The translations under genes and the position numbers were made by a program. Positions 1 to 7,122 of a DNA stretch of 18,050 bases are shown piece after piece. The notes under the pieces are model-generated. The model was not told where the DNA came from. It worked only from the letters and a program-made list of their open reading frames with translations, and searched no databases. The DNA comes from Thermohalobaculum sp035527255 (GTDB lineage: Bacteria; Pseudomonadota; Alphaproteobacteria; Rhodobacterales; Rhodobacteraceae): the NCBI GenBank assembly GCA_035527255.1, contig DATLAW010000046.1, forward strand, positions 1-18,050, written 5' to 3'. Numbering within the stretch: position 1 is the first letter of the stretch; every line of letters starts with the position of its first letter.

Positions 1-125
1 GCAACATAGAATTTATAGGCCCCAGCTAGCGCTGTGTGGAGTGCGTCATGCGTACGAGTTTCGGCGGTATGAAATTTATTTGCCTCTTTTTGGGCCGTGC
101 CAAGCTCCTTCGTCAGATCAACCAT
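1..125 (-). CDS. Hypothetical protein, N-terminal part (runs off the left edge)
   Basis: An ATG at 123-125 on the minus strand opens a frame with no stop for 41 codons up to the window edge. It is preceded by a good ribosome binding site (GGGAG, 5 nt before the ATG). The visible peptide begins MVDLTKELGTAQKEANKF and continues hydrophilic and probably helical, with many Ala, Thr, Lys and His and no signal peptide. I do not recognise a family. The codons are less GC-biased than in the rest of the window, fitting the AT-rich surroundings and possibly recent acquisition. Two palindromes lie 71-130 bp upstream of its start and could control it. The call rests on the ribosome binding site plus the open frame; 41 codons is short enough that chance is possible. 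Confidence 0.5.
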   Translation of the reverse strand, partial: MVDLTKELGTAQKEANKFHTAETRTHDALHTALAGAYKFYV

Positions 126-195
126 TTCCACTCCCTAAACATCAATCTGTTCTGCCGTCATGTGGGCTATACCCTATCACCGGATTGTGTACGAG

Positions 196-212
196 TGTCG
201 CTTTAAGCGACA
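196..212. promoter_or_regulatory. Perfect 17-bp palindrome, possible operator
   Basis: TGTCGCTT-t-AAGCGACA has two perfect 8-bp arms around a single central base. The one-base centre makes it a better candidate for a dimeric protein's DNA site than for an RNA hairpin. It lies 71 bp upstream of the start of the leftward gene at 125. A weak minus-strand -10 candidate (TATAGC) lies between the palindrome and that start. The protein that would bind is unknown. Confidence 0.4.
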
Positions 213-238
213 GGCAAAACAGTCGTCCTTGGCTTAAA

Positions 239-255
239 CTGTCCGTGACGGACAG
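239..255. promoter_or_regulatory. Second perfect 17-bp palindrome, possible operator
   Basis: CTGTCCGT-g-ACGGACAG again has two perfect 8-bp arms around one central base. Its centre is 43 bp from that of the palindrome at 196-212, about four helical turns. Both contain TGTC and GACA ends, but with different internal spacing (9 versus 7 bases), so they may not bind the same protein. It lies upstream of the leftward gene starting at 125. Confidence 0.38.
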
Positions 256-325
256 CCCTCAACGTTTCATAGGTTCTGGTTTCCCAGGTATTCACTTTAT
301 GAGGCAATAATTATACTGCGTTTTA

Positions 326-344
326 ACTTAGCAATCACTTAGCA
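326..344. repeat. Short tandem direct repeat ACTTAGCA with 11-bp period
   Basis: ACTTAGCA occurs at 326-333 and again at 337-344, a spacing of 11 bp or about one helical turn. A third partial copy, ACTTAGC, is at 397-403. The repeats lie in AT-rich non-coding DNA. They could be an iterated binding site, but with units this short chance is a real alternative. Confidence 0.25.
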
Positions 345-440
345 TAATCGAATAAACTAAAATTACGTAGTAATAACAATAGTATACTGGTGTAATACTT
401 AGCCAAGAACTAATCTGGCGCGAATGCCGGACAAACTATC

Positions 441-467
441 AAGGGCCAGCCCACGCGGCTGGCCCTT
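441..467 (-). terminator. Strong hairpin downstream of the SulP gene
   Basis: A perfect 11-bp stem (AAGGGCCAGCC pairing with GGCTGGCCCTT) encloses a 5-nt loop and begins 9 bp after the SulP stop codon. The stem is GC-rich at the loop side and ends in A-T pairs. On the minus strand no clean run of T follows (GATAGTTTG), so it is an imperfect intrinsic terminator or a 3'-end stabilising structure. The position fits the end of the YeeE-SulP transcript. Confidence 0.7.
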
Positions 468-476
468 TGCGTTTGG

Positions 477-2111
477 TCAGGCCCCGGTCGTGGCGGGCAG
501 CGTTGCCAGCGCCTGCTGCAGGGCGGTTTTGCGGTCGCGGCACAAATCTCCGGTCTCGAGTTTGCCCAGCACGCCCAGTCCAACGAGTGTCGGCTTGGTT
601 GCGTCTGACAGACCGGAGATGTAGCAGCGTATCCCACCTTCCTGCGCCTCGGTGATCAGCTCGTCGATCGCATAGGCCGCCGAGGTGTCGACATGTGCCG
701 CCTGGCTGAAATCGAAAATCACTGCCTGCGGCCCTTCCAGCGCCCCGCCCAGAACCTGGGTCAGCTGGCGCGCCGAGGCGTAGGAGAAGTTGCCGCGTAG
801 CCGGATCACCTCGATCCGCCCGTCCGCCTGCTCGAGCAGCGCCCGCTCAATCGGATCCGACGGGTCGGCCGCGCCATCGGCCAGAGAGATCCGGGTGATG
901 CCCTTCAGCTCCTCCCGCTCCATCCAGCGGGCGGTGACGAAACCGGCCAAGATCAGGCCGACGGCGACGGCGGTGATCAGGTCGACAAAGACCGTCAGCC
1001 CCAGCGTCACCAGCATTACCACAACCTTGTCGCGCGGGGCGTGACGGATGCGGCGCAGGTAGCTCCAATCGATGATGTCCCAGCCGACCTTGATCAGGAT
1101 ACCGGCGAGGGCGGCATGGGGCACCCGCTCGGCCAGCGGGCCCAACCCGAGTAACAGGGCCAGCAGCACCAGCGCATGCACCACGCCGGATAGCGGTGTG
1201 CGCCCGCCAGCCCGTACATTGATCAACGTGCGCATGGTCGCCCCGGCCCCCGGCAGCCCGCCGATCAGGCCGGAGACCATGTTGCCGATGCCCTGGCCGA
1301 TCAACTCGCGGTCCGAATTGTGCCGGGTCCGGGTGATCGTATCGGCGACCAGCGAGGTCAACAGGCTGTCGATCGATCCCAGCAGCGCCAGCACCAGTGC
1401 CGCCTGCACGACCTGCGGCAGGTCGACCAACGGGAAAGTAGGGATCACCAGGCTGGGCAACCCGGTCGGCACTTCGCCGATGACCGGCGCGGCGGGCAGT
1501 AGCAACACGCTCATCAGCGTGCCGATGGTGATCGCCGCGAGCGGTGGCGGCACCATCGCTGCCAGCCGTTTGGGCCAGGCAATCATGGTGGCAAGGCTGG
1601 CCATCGCAATCGCCAAGGCCTGCCAATTCAGCCCAGCCGGAATCTGCGGCCAGATCCGCATCGTCCCTAGCGGACCGCCTGGCGCTGTCGCCAGGCCAAA
1701 GAACGGCAAGGTCTGGATCACGATGATGATGACGCCGATCCCGGACATGAAGCCCGAGACCACCGAATACGGTGTGTACGAGACGAAACGTCCGACCCGC
1801 ATCAGCCCGAAAATCACCTGGAATGACCCGCCCAGGGCAACGATGGCGAAGGCTTCCGTCAAGTTGTCGGCGTATTGGGCGACGATCGCCGCCATCACCA
1901 CGGTCATCGGTCCGGTCGGCCCGGAGACCTGCGCCGGGGTGCCGCCCAAAACCGCGGCGAAGAAGCCGACGGCGATTGCGCCGTACAGTCCGGCGATCGG
2001 GCCGACGCCGCTCGCCACCCCAAAGGCCAGCGCCAGCGGCAGTGCGACAACGGCGGCGGTCAGCCCGCCAAACAGATCGCCCCGAAGATTGGAGAATATC
2101 CTGATGGACAT
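477..2111 (-). CDS. SulP family anion (sulfate/bicarbonate-type) transporter with STAS domain
   Basis: 544-aa inner-membrane secondary transporter of the SulP/SLC26 family. The N-terminal region (about residues 10-390) is a series of hydrophobic segments with typical SulP blocks such as LRGDLFGGLTAAVVALPLAL and QVSGPTGPMTVV. A cytoplasmic STAS domain follows (about 415-530), with the family's core segment FDFSQAAHVDTSA. The start at 2111 (MSIRIF) is preferred over the in-frame codon at 2186 because an AGGGAG motif lies 9 nt before it and SulP homology begins there. The YeeE/YedE transporter gene ends 87 bp upstream on the same strand, so co-transcription is likely and sulfate or another sulfur oxyanion is a reasonable substrate. 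SulP proteins also carry bicarbonate or dicarboxylates, so the substrate is not proven. No carbonic anhydrase gene adjoins it. A strong hairpin follows the stop. Confidence 0.93.
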   Translation of the reverse strand: MSIRIFSNLRGDLFGGLTAAVVALPLALAFGVASGVGPIAGLYGAIAVGFFAAVLGGTPAQVSGPTGPMTVVMAAIVAQYADNLTEAFAIVALGGSFQVIFGLMRVGRFVSYTPYSVVSGFMSGIGVIIIVIQTLPFFGLATAPGGPLGTMRIWPQIPAGLNWQALAIAMASLATMIAWPKRLAAMVPPPLAAITIGTLMSVLLLPAAPVIGEVPTGLPSLVIPTFPLVDLPQVVQAALVLALLGSIDSLLTSLVADTITRTRHNSDRELIGQGIGNMVSGLIGGLPGAGATMRTLINVRAGGRTPLSGVVHALVLLALLLGLGPLAERVPHAALAGILIKVGWDIIDWSYLRRIRHAPRDKVVVMLVTLGLTVFVDLITAVAVGLILAGFVTARWMEREELKGITRISLADGAADPSDPIERALLEQADGRIEVIRLRGNFSYASARQLTQVLGGALEGPQAVIFDFSQAAHVDTSAAYAIDELITEAQEGGIRCYISGLSDATKPTLVGLGVLGKLETGDLCRDRKTALQQALATLPATTGA

Positions 2112-2198
2112 TGTAGCGCACTCCCTGCAGGCAGATTTCGATGGGCCACCCGAGTTTTTGCTAGCAGTCCCGCGTTGTACCCGCAAGCAGCGCCACGG

Positions 2199-3218
2199 TT
2201 ACGCGGCGATACCCGCCGCGCGTTGACCCCGGTCAACCAGCAGATCGGTCGCAGCACCACCGGTCCACATCGCCGTGAGGGCGATCCAGGCAGTCAGCGC
2301 CAAGGTCGAGCCGCCGGTGACCCCGGCGCCGATCGAGCAACCCCCGGCCAGCATGGCGCCGAAACCCATCATGCCCGCTCCGGTCAGATAGCGGCGCATC
2401 GAGCGCGCGCCCTGCCAGCCCTGCCATTTCAACTCGTGCCCAAGAGTGGCGGCCAGGAAGGCGCCGGCCGCCACGCCGGAAATCAAACCGACGTCGAAGT
2501 CGAGTCCCTGATCCGGCAACAGAAAGAACATCAGCATATCCGCCGCGGGGCCCGAGAAGGTCAGGCTCTCGACTGCGACCGGCTCGAAGCTCGACAGCGA
2601 CAGCTGGTAGGTCAGCACCCATCCCAGCACAGCGGCAAAGCCGACACCCGAGCCGAAAACCAGTGTTCGGGCCGAGACCCGGTTGCGCCGCGCGATCACC
2701 AGCGCGGCCAGCGCCGCCGTCGCGCCCAGCGCCAGCCCGGCCCATTGACCGAAGCCCAGCATCGCCGTGATCTCCGGGTTCGGCCCCTCGGTCACCAGCG
2801 CCTGGGCCAGTTCGGCGCGCAATGGCGACAGCACGCCGCGGAGTGTCATTTGTGCGATGACCGCGAAGACCAGCCCGGACAGCAGCGCCCGCAGGTTCCC
2901 GGTCGCCGCCAGCACCAGCAGCCGTCCGGGGCAGCCGCGCGCCAGCACCATTCCGGCGCCGAAGATCAGCCCGCCAAGGATCGCCCCCGAGATCGAGCCC
3001 GGCTGCGCCAGCCAACGCGACTCGCCAAGGTCGAGCAGGCCCAGCGCTACCAACCCCTGGGTCCAGAACAACGCCGTCGAGAAGGTCAGCAGCCACACCG
3101 AAAGCCGTGGTCCGAACGTGCCCTGGGCGAACTCCACCACCGCCGCGCGCAGACAGAACCGGCTGCGCTGCGCCGCCCAGCCAAACACCAGCCCGACCAG
3201 CAACCCGGCCAGCGCCAC
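2199..3218 (-). CDS. YeeE/YedE family (TsuA-like) sulfur-compound transporter
   Basis: 339-aa membrane protein of the YeeE/YedE (Sulf_transp, formerly DUF395) family, whose TsuA member takes up thiosulfate. It has many hydrophobic helices and the two-half layout of the family. The only three cysteines are C22 (RSRFCLRAA), C96 (ARGCPGRLL) and C294 (AGGCSIGAGVTGGS); conserved cysteines of this kind relay thiosulfate in TsuA. The GTG start at 3218 is the first possible start after an in-frame TAG and has a G-rich stretch before it. The gene is probably first in a two-gene unit with the SulP transporter 87 bp downstream. No TusA-like sulfur-carrier gene, a common YeeE partner, is present. The family assignment is firm; the substrate (thiosulfate or another sulfur species) is inferred. 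Confidence 0.9.
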   Translation of the reverse strand: MALAGLLVGLVFGWAAQRSRFCLRAAVVEFAQGTFGPRLSVWLLTFSTALFWTQGLVALGLLDLGESRWLAQPGSISGAILGGLIFGAGMVLARGCPGRLLVLAATGNLRALLSGLVFAVIAQMTLRGVLSPLRAELAQALVTEGPNPEITAMLGFGQWAGLALGATAALAALVIARRNRVSARTLVFGSGVGFAAVLGWVLTYQLSLSSFEPVAVESLTFSGPAADMLMFFLLPDQGLDFDVGLISGVAAGAFLAATLGHELKWQGWQGARSMRRYLTGAGMMGFGAMLAGGCSIGAGVTGGSTLALTAWIALTAMWTGGAATDLLVDRGQRAAGIAA

Positions 3219-3297
3219 CGCCCCCGCCTCGCCCGCACCTTTCCACTAGCCTCGTCACCGCAACCGCGCTAGATGCGATGGAGGAGGCTCCCCGCCA
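3219..3297. promoter_or_regulatory. Divergent intergenic region between YeeE and MFS genes
   Basis: This 79-bp gap separates the two divergent start codons, so promoters for both the minus-strand sulfur-transport pair and the plus-strand MFS run should lie here or extend into the coding ends. I find no convincing -35/-10 pair. A clear ribosome binding site (GGAGGAGG, about 3280-3287) lies 10 nt before the MFS start. Confidence 0.4.
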
Positions 3298-4536
3298 ATG
3301 CCGCATTCCGCGATCCCGATTGCCGAGGCCCATTCGCTGCCGCGCTGGCGGCGGCCGGAGGCGTTGCTGATGCTGATGGCCGTGGCGTCGCCGTTGGCCT
3401 TCGCCACCTGGATGGCGCTGCTGAACAACTTCGTCGTCGAGCGCGCCGCCTTCGACGGCTTTGATATCGGCGTGTTGCATGTGGCACGCGAGATCCCGGG
3501 CTTCCTCGCCTTCCTGGTGATCTACATCCTGCTGTTCCTGCGCGAGCAGACCCTGGCGATCACGGCGCTGCTGGTTCTGGGCCTTTTCACCGGGCTCACG
3601 GCAAATTTCCCCACTTTTTGCGGCCTGATGATGACAACGATCCTGTCGTCGGTCGGGTTCCATTATTACTCAACGATCCAGCAATCGCTTCAGCTTCAGT
3701 GGCTGTCTAAGGACCGGGCGCCGGTGGTGATCGGCTGGATCGTGTCGGCGGAATCCTTGGGCTCGCTGGTGGTGTTCGGGCTGATCATCGTCGCCTGGCG
3801 GGGCCTGGGCCTGAGCTACGAGACCGTTTACTGGGCGGCGGGCGGGTCGTGCGCCATCATCGCGCTGGCCGCTTGGTTCCTGTATCCGCGCTTTGTCGCC
3901 CCGGTGGTGCAGCACAAGACGATGATCCTGCGCAGCCGCTACTGGCTGTACTACGCGCTGGTATTCATCAGCGGCGCCCGGCGGCAAATCTTCATCGTCT
4001 TCGCCCCCTTCATAATGGTCGAGCGTTTCGGGATGGCGGTGCACGAGGTCACCGGCCTGATGCTGTTCAACTACGCCGTCACATTCTTCTTCGCCCCGTT
4101 CGCCGGGCGGATGGTGCGCAAATACGGCGAGCGGGTGGCGCTGGTCATTGAATATTCCGGCCTGGTTGCGGTCTTCGCCCTCTATGCCGGGATCTATTTC
4201 TTCAACTGGGGCGTCCTGCTGGCGATGGCGCTTTATGTGTTCGACCACCTGCTATTCGCACTGGCGATCGCCGATCGGACCTATCTGCAAAAAATCGCCG
4301 ATCCGGCCGATCAGGCGCCGACGGCGGCGGTTTCCTTCACCATCAACCACATCGCGGCGGTCACTCTGCCGGCCCCGCTGGGGCTGCTGTGGCTGACGGC
4401 GCCCGGTGGCGTCTACGCCTTGGCGGCGGCACTGGCGCTGGTGTCGCTGGGGCTGGCCTTCATGGTGCCGCGCCACCCGGGGCCGGGTAATGAGACCGTG
4501 CTCAGCGCCCGCGCGCTGCCGCAGCCGGGCGAGTAA
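3298..4536 (+). CDS. Major facilitator superfamily transporter
   Basis: 412-aa membrane protein with about twelve hydrophobic segments in two halves, separated by a polar central stretch around residues 200-220 that contains FVAPVVQHKTMILRSRYW. The length and layout fit the MFS. The N-terminal half has FATWMALLNNFVVERAAFDG and the C-terminal half has FAPFAGRMVRKYGERVAL, which resembles the MFS loop 8-9 motif A. The ATG start has a GGAGGAGG ribosome binding site 10 nt upstream. The MATE gene begins 3 bp after the stop, so the two are almost certainly co-translated. The substrate cannot be told: subfamily features are not diagnostic by eye. Efflux is as likely as uptake given the MATE neighbour. 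Confidence 0.87.
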   Translation: MPHSAIPIAEAHSLPRWRRPEALLMLMAVASPLAFATWMALLNNFVVERAAFDGFDIGVLHVAREIPGFLAFLVIYILLFLREQTLAITALLVLGLFTGLTANFPTFCGLMMTTILSSVGFHYYSTIQQSLQLQWLSKDRAPVVIGWIVSAESLGSLVVFGLIIVAWRGLGLSYETVYWAAGGSCAIIALAAWFLYPRFVAPVVQHKTMILRSRYWLYYALVFISGARRQIFIVFAPFIMVERFGMAVHEVTGLMLFNYAVTFFFAPFAGRMVRKYGERVALVIEYSGLVAVFALYAGIYFFNWGVLLAMALYVFDHLLFALAIADRTYLQKIADPADQAPTAAVSFTINHIAAVTLPAPLGLLWLTAPGGVYALAAALALVSLGLAFMVPRHPGPGNETVLSARALPQPGE

Positions 4537-4539
4537 GGC

Positions 4540-5991
4540 GTGGCCCCGCCCGCCAAGTTCACCACCGGCTCGACCATGCGCCACGTGGCGGTGATGACCG
4601 CCACCGGTGCTGTCGGGCTGATGTCGCTGTTCCTGGTCGATGTGGCGAATCTCTTCTACATCTCGCTGCTGGGTCAGGCCGAGCTGGCGGCGGCGATCGG
4701 CTATGCCGGAACAGTGCAGTTCTTCATGATCTCGGTTTCCATCGGCCTGTCGATCGCCGCCACCGCCACAGTCAGCCGGGCTGTGGGCGCTGGCGACGGG
4801 TCCGGTGCGCGGCGCCTGGCCGCCTCGTCGATGCTGGTTCTGGTCACCACCGTCGGCCTGGTAGCAGGCGCCGTGTGGCTCGGCCGCAGGGCGCTGCTGG
4901 TGCTGCTGGGCGCCGAGGGCGAGACGCTGGAGATCGCCTCGGGCTTCCTCGCCATCGTGCTGCCCTCGGTGCCGATCCTCGGCATCGCCATGGTCACCGC
5001 CGGGCTGCTGCGCTCGGTTGGCGACGCACGGCGGGCGATGTTCGTGACCCTCTCAGCCGGGGTGGTCGGCGCAACCCTCGATCCGCTGTTCATCTTTGTC
5101 TTCGGCCTCGGCGTCGATGGCGCCGCGATCGTCTCGGTGCTGGCGCGGGTGACGATGGCGGGGATCGGCCTTTGGGGGGCGGTGCGGGTGCATGACCTGA
5201 TTGGGCGGATCGATTTGATCGCCGCTCGGGGTGACGCACGCCAGTTGTTGGCAATTGCCGGTCCGGCGGTGGCGACCCAGATATCGACCCCGCTCGGCAA
5301 CGCCTATCTCACCCGGCTGGTGTCGGAATACGGCGATGCGGCGGTGGCGGGCTGGGCGGTGACCGGGCGGTTCACGGCGCTGGCCTTCGCCGGGATTTTT
5401 ACCCTTTCGGGCGCGCTCGGACCAATCCTTGGCCAGAACCTCGGTGCCGGGCTGTATCCACGCATCCGCCGTGCCTACCGTGACGCGCTGCTGTTCGCCG
5501 CCCTCTATGTGCTGACCGCCTGGGCGCTTTTGTGGCTGGGCACAGACTTCATCGCCACGGCCTTCGGCCTGCATGGGGCCGGGGCCGAGGTGCTACGCGC
5601 CTATACCCATATCGGCGCTGGTGGGTTCCTGTTCACCGGCGCGCTGTTCGTCTCGAACGCCGCCTTCAACAATCTCGGCCGTCCGTCCTGGTCGACCGGC
5701 TTCAACTGGAGCCGCGATGTGTTGGCCATTCCGGTGCTGGGCTTTGCCATCGGCGGCGCGTTTGGCGCGTCGAGCGTGGTGGCGATCCAGGCGCTTGCGT
5801 CGCTGCTGGTCGGCACCCTGGCGGCACTGGCGGCGCTGCGCTATGTCGACAGGCTGTCAGCCCCGCCGGTTGGTCGCAAGGGATTTTTCACCCCGCAACC
5901 GGCCTTTACCTCGGGCCGGGCGGCGGTGGCGACACAGCTTGGCGCAGAAGATGTGTCCTCGCCTCTGGCAGAGGACGAAAAGTCACGTTAG
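4540..5991 (+). CDS. MATE family efflux transporter
   Basis: 483-aa multidrug and toxic compound extrusion family protein, which would export organic cations or other toxic compounds using a Na+ or H+ gradient. About twelve hydrophobic segments are seen. The N-terminal block (VMTATGAVGLMSLFLVDVAN) and the first-half segment GLLRSVGDARRAM match the family pattern, as does QNLGAGLYPRIRRAYRDAL in the second half. The GTG at 4540, 3 bp after the MFS stop and preceded by AGTAAGG, is taken as the start. An ATG at 4576 would also include the whole transporter fold. The last 45 or so residues are a polar tail beyond the last helix. Two unrelated transporter families placed back to back suggest a shared substrate or a shared trigger. 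Confidence 0.9.
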   Translation: MAPPAKFTTGSTMRHVAVMTATGAVGLMSLFLVDVANLFYISLLGQAELAAAIGYAGTVQFFMISVSIGLSIAATATVSRAVGAGDGSGARRLAASSMLVLVTTVGLVAGAVWLGRRALLVLLGAEGETLEIASGFLAIVLPSVPILGIAMVTAGLLRSVGDARRAMFVTLSAGVVGATLDPLFIFVFGLGVDGAAIVSVLARVTMAGIGLWGAVRVHDLIGRIDLIAARGDARQLLAIAGPAVATQISTPLGNAYLTRLVSEYGDAAVAGWAVTGRFTALAFAGIFTLSGALGPILGQNLGAGLYPRIRRAYRDALLFAALYVLTAWALLWLGTDFIATAFGLHGAGAEVLRAYTHIGAGGFLFTGALFVSNAAFNNLGRPSWSTGFNWSRDVLAIPVLGFAIGGAFGASSVVAIQALASLLVGTLAALAALRYVDRLSAPPVGRKGFFTPQPAFTSGRAAVATQLGAEDVSSPLAEDEKSR

Positions 5992-6031
5992 ATAGCGCGC
6001 TGAGGTTTGCCACGCATGAGGATCGAGCAGA

Positions 6032-6352
6032 ATGCCCAAGATTACCTATATTGAACACAGCGGCACCCCGCACACCGTCGAGGTGCCCGTCGGCCTGACG
6101 GTGATGGAGGGTGCGGTGAACAACAACATCCCCGGCATCGACGCCGATTGCGGCGGCGCCTGCGCCTGTTCGACCTGCCATGTCTATGTCAACCCGGACT
6201 GGGTCGCCAAGTTGCCTGCCCGTGAGGACATGGAAGCGGACATGCTCGATTTCGCCTACGAGCCGAACGAGCGCTCGCGCCTGACCTGCCAGATCAAGGT
6301 CACGCCGGATATGGACGGTCTGGTGGTGCAGATGCCAGAGAAGCAGATTTGA
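6032..6352 (+). CDS. [2Fe-2S] ferredoxin, adrenodoxin/FdxVI type
   Basis: 106-aa soluble electron carrier. The cluster ligands are C40, C46, C49 and C86, giving the vertebrate-type spacing C-x5-C-x2-C-x36-C within DCGGACACSTC and RLTCQI. This pattern separates it from plant-type (C-x4-C-x2-C) ferredoxins. Proteins of this type in alphaproteobacteria serve in Fe-S assembly or pass electrons to P450s and Rieske oxygenases; no such oxygenase is in the window. The ATG is preceded by GAGG 10 nt upstream and the gap to the MATE gene is 40 bp. The stop codon overlaps the TTG start of the next gene. The run also holds a flavoprotein derived from a ferredoxin-NADP reductase 1.6 kb downstream, a plausible partner. 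Confidence 0.93.
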   Translation: MPKITYIEHSGTPHTVEVPVGLTVMEGAVNNNIPGIDADCGGACACSTCHVYVNPDWVAKLPAREDMEADMLDFAYEPNERSRLTCQIKVTPDMDGLVVQMPEKQI

Positions 6353-7122
6353 GGGTTTTTGTCCCGATATTTTGCCTCGCCGCCACGGCGCTAGCCACGC
6401 CCGCTGTTGCCTGCGATTATCCGGGCGGCCCGCCCGATGCCCGCGAGGTCCGGGCGACAGGCGAGGGCGTGACCTGGGCCTATTACTCGAATGCCACCAC
6501 GATCTACGACCACGGCATCCTCGGCGACGCCATCGAGGCTAGCGTCCTGCGGGCCGAGACGCCGCTGACCGGTCCCTGCGACAGCATGATCTACCTCGGC
6601 GACGACGCGGTTTTCGAGGACGTCACGCCGCGCATCGCCGATGTCACCGGCAACGGGTTGAACGACGTGGTGGTGATCGAGACCCGCCTTGATTCGGGCG
6701 CCTCACTGGCGGTGTATGGGATGGATGGCGAGAGCTTCGTGAAGCTCGCCGCCAGCCCCCATATCGGCAGCCCCCATCGCTGGCTGGCCCCCGCCGGGAT
6801 CGCTGATTTCGACGGCGACGGGGTGTTGGATGTCGCCTATGTCGAGACGCCCCATATTGGCGGCACCCTGCGGATCTGGTCGTTCAAGGACAACCAGCCG
6901 CGCCAGATCGCCTCGGCGCCCGGTTATTCCAACCACCGCATCGGTCAGAACTTCATCACCGGGGGCTTGCGCGACTGCGGCAATGGCCCGGAATTGGTGT
7001 TGCCAAACGCCGACTGGTCGCAGACCCTGCTCGCCTGGCAATATGGCGGCGAGATCGAAAGCGCGGTCCTGTTCAACGATGCCAGGCCCGAGACCATCGC
7101 CAAGGCTATGGAGTGCAAATGA
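6349..7122 (+). CDS. Exported protein with FG-GAP/VCBS-like repeats
   Basis: 257-aa protein with an N-terminal signal peptide (hydrophobic stretch to about residue 21, ending ATPAVA before CDYPGG), so it is probably periplasmic or secreted. The Cys directly after the cleavage site recalls a lipoprotein, but the preceding residues (AVA-C) are a poor lipobox. Two Asp/Asn-Gly-rich calcium-type loops are visible, ADVTGNGLNDVVV near residue 105 and ADFDGDGVLDVAYV near residue 150, each followed by a beta-strand pattern typical of FG-GAP/VCBS beta-propeller blades. The start is a TTG whose bases overlap the ferredoxin stop (TTGA); no ATG or GTG fits the signal peptide better. Its end overlaps the next gene by ATGA. 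The function is unknown; integrin-like propellers usually bind ligands or proteins. Confidence 0.78.
   Translation: MRVFVPIFCLAATALATPAVACDYPGGPPDAREVRATGEGVTWAYYSNATTIYDHGILGDAIEASVLRAETPLTGPCDSMIYLGDDAVFEDVTPRIADVTGNGLNDVVVIETRLDSGASLAVYGMDGESFVKLAASPHIGSPHRWLAPAGIADFDGDGVLDVAYVETPHIGGTLRIWSFKDNQPRQIASAPGYSNHRIGQNFITGGLRDCGNGPELVLPNADWSQTLLAWQYGGEIESAVLFNDARPETIAKAMECK

Larger units (their letters stand above)
126..440. other. AT-rich non-coding stretch without a supported gene
   Basis: No convincing gene is seen here. An 89-codon frame at 41-310 on the plus strand has no ribosome binding site, an unlikely composition, and overlaps the better-supported leftward gene. The base composition is clearly richer in A and T than the following 17 kb. 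The stretch holds two perfect palindromes and a short ACTTAGC repeat, listed separately. It is probably the upstream control region of the leftward gene starting at 125, plus spacer behind the SulP gene. Confidence 0.5.

Noticed and set aside
97..102. Possible sigma-54 -24 box (TGGCAC on the minus strand)
   Set aside because: The matching -12 element (TTGC) is not at the required spacing, and the box lies inside the coding sequence of the leftward gene.
41..310. 89-codon plus-strand open frame at the left edge
   Set aside because: It lacks a ribosome binding site, spans both palindromes and overlaps the better-supported minus-strand gene start at 125.
1072..2226. 384-codon open frame antisense to the SulP gene
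   Set aside because: It has a low-complexity Ala/Pro/Ser/Thr translation and no ribosome binding site, and the opposite strand encodes an unmistakable SulP transporter.
6349..6420. Lipoprotein signal for the VCBS protein
   Set aside because: A Cys follows the hydrophobic stretch, but the preceding AVA lacks the usual Leu at -3, so ordinary signal peptidase I cleavage (AVA before C) is at least as likely.
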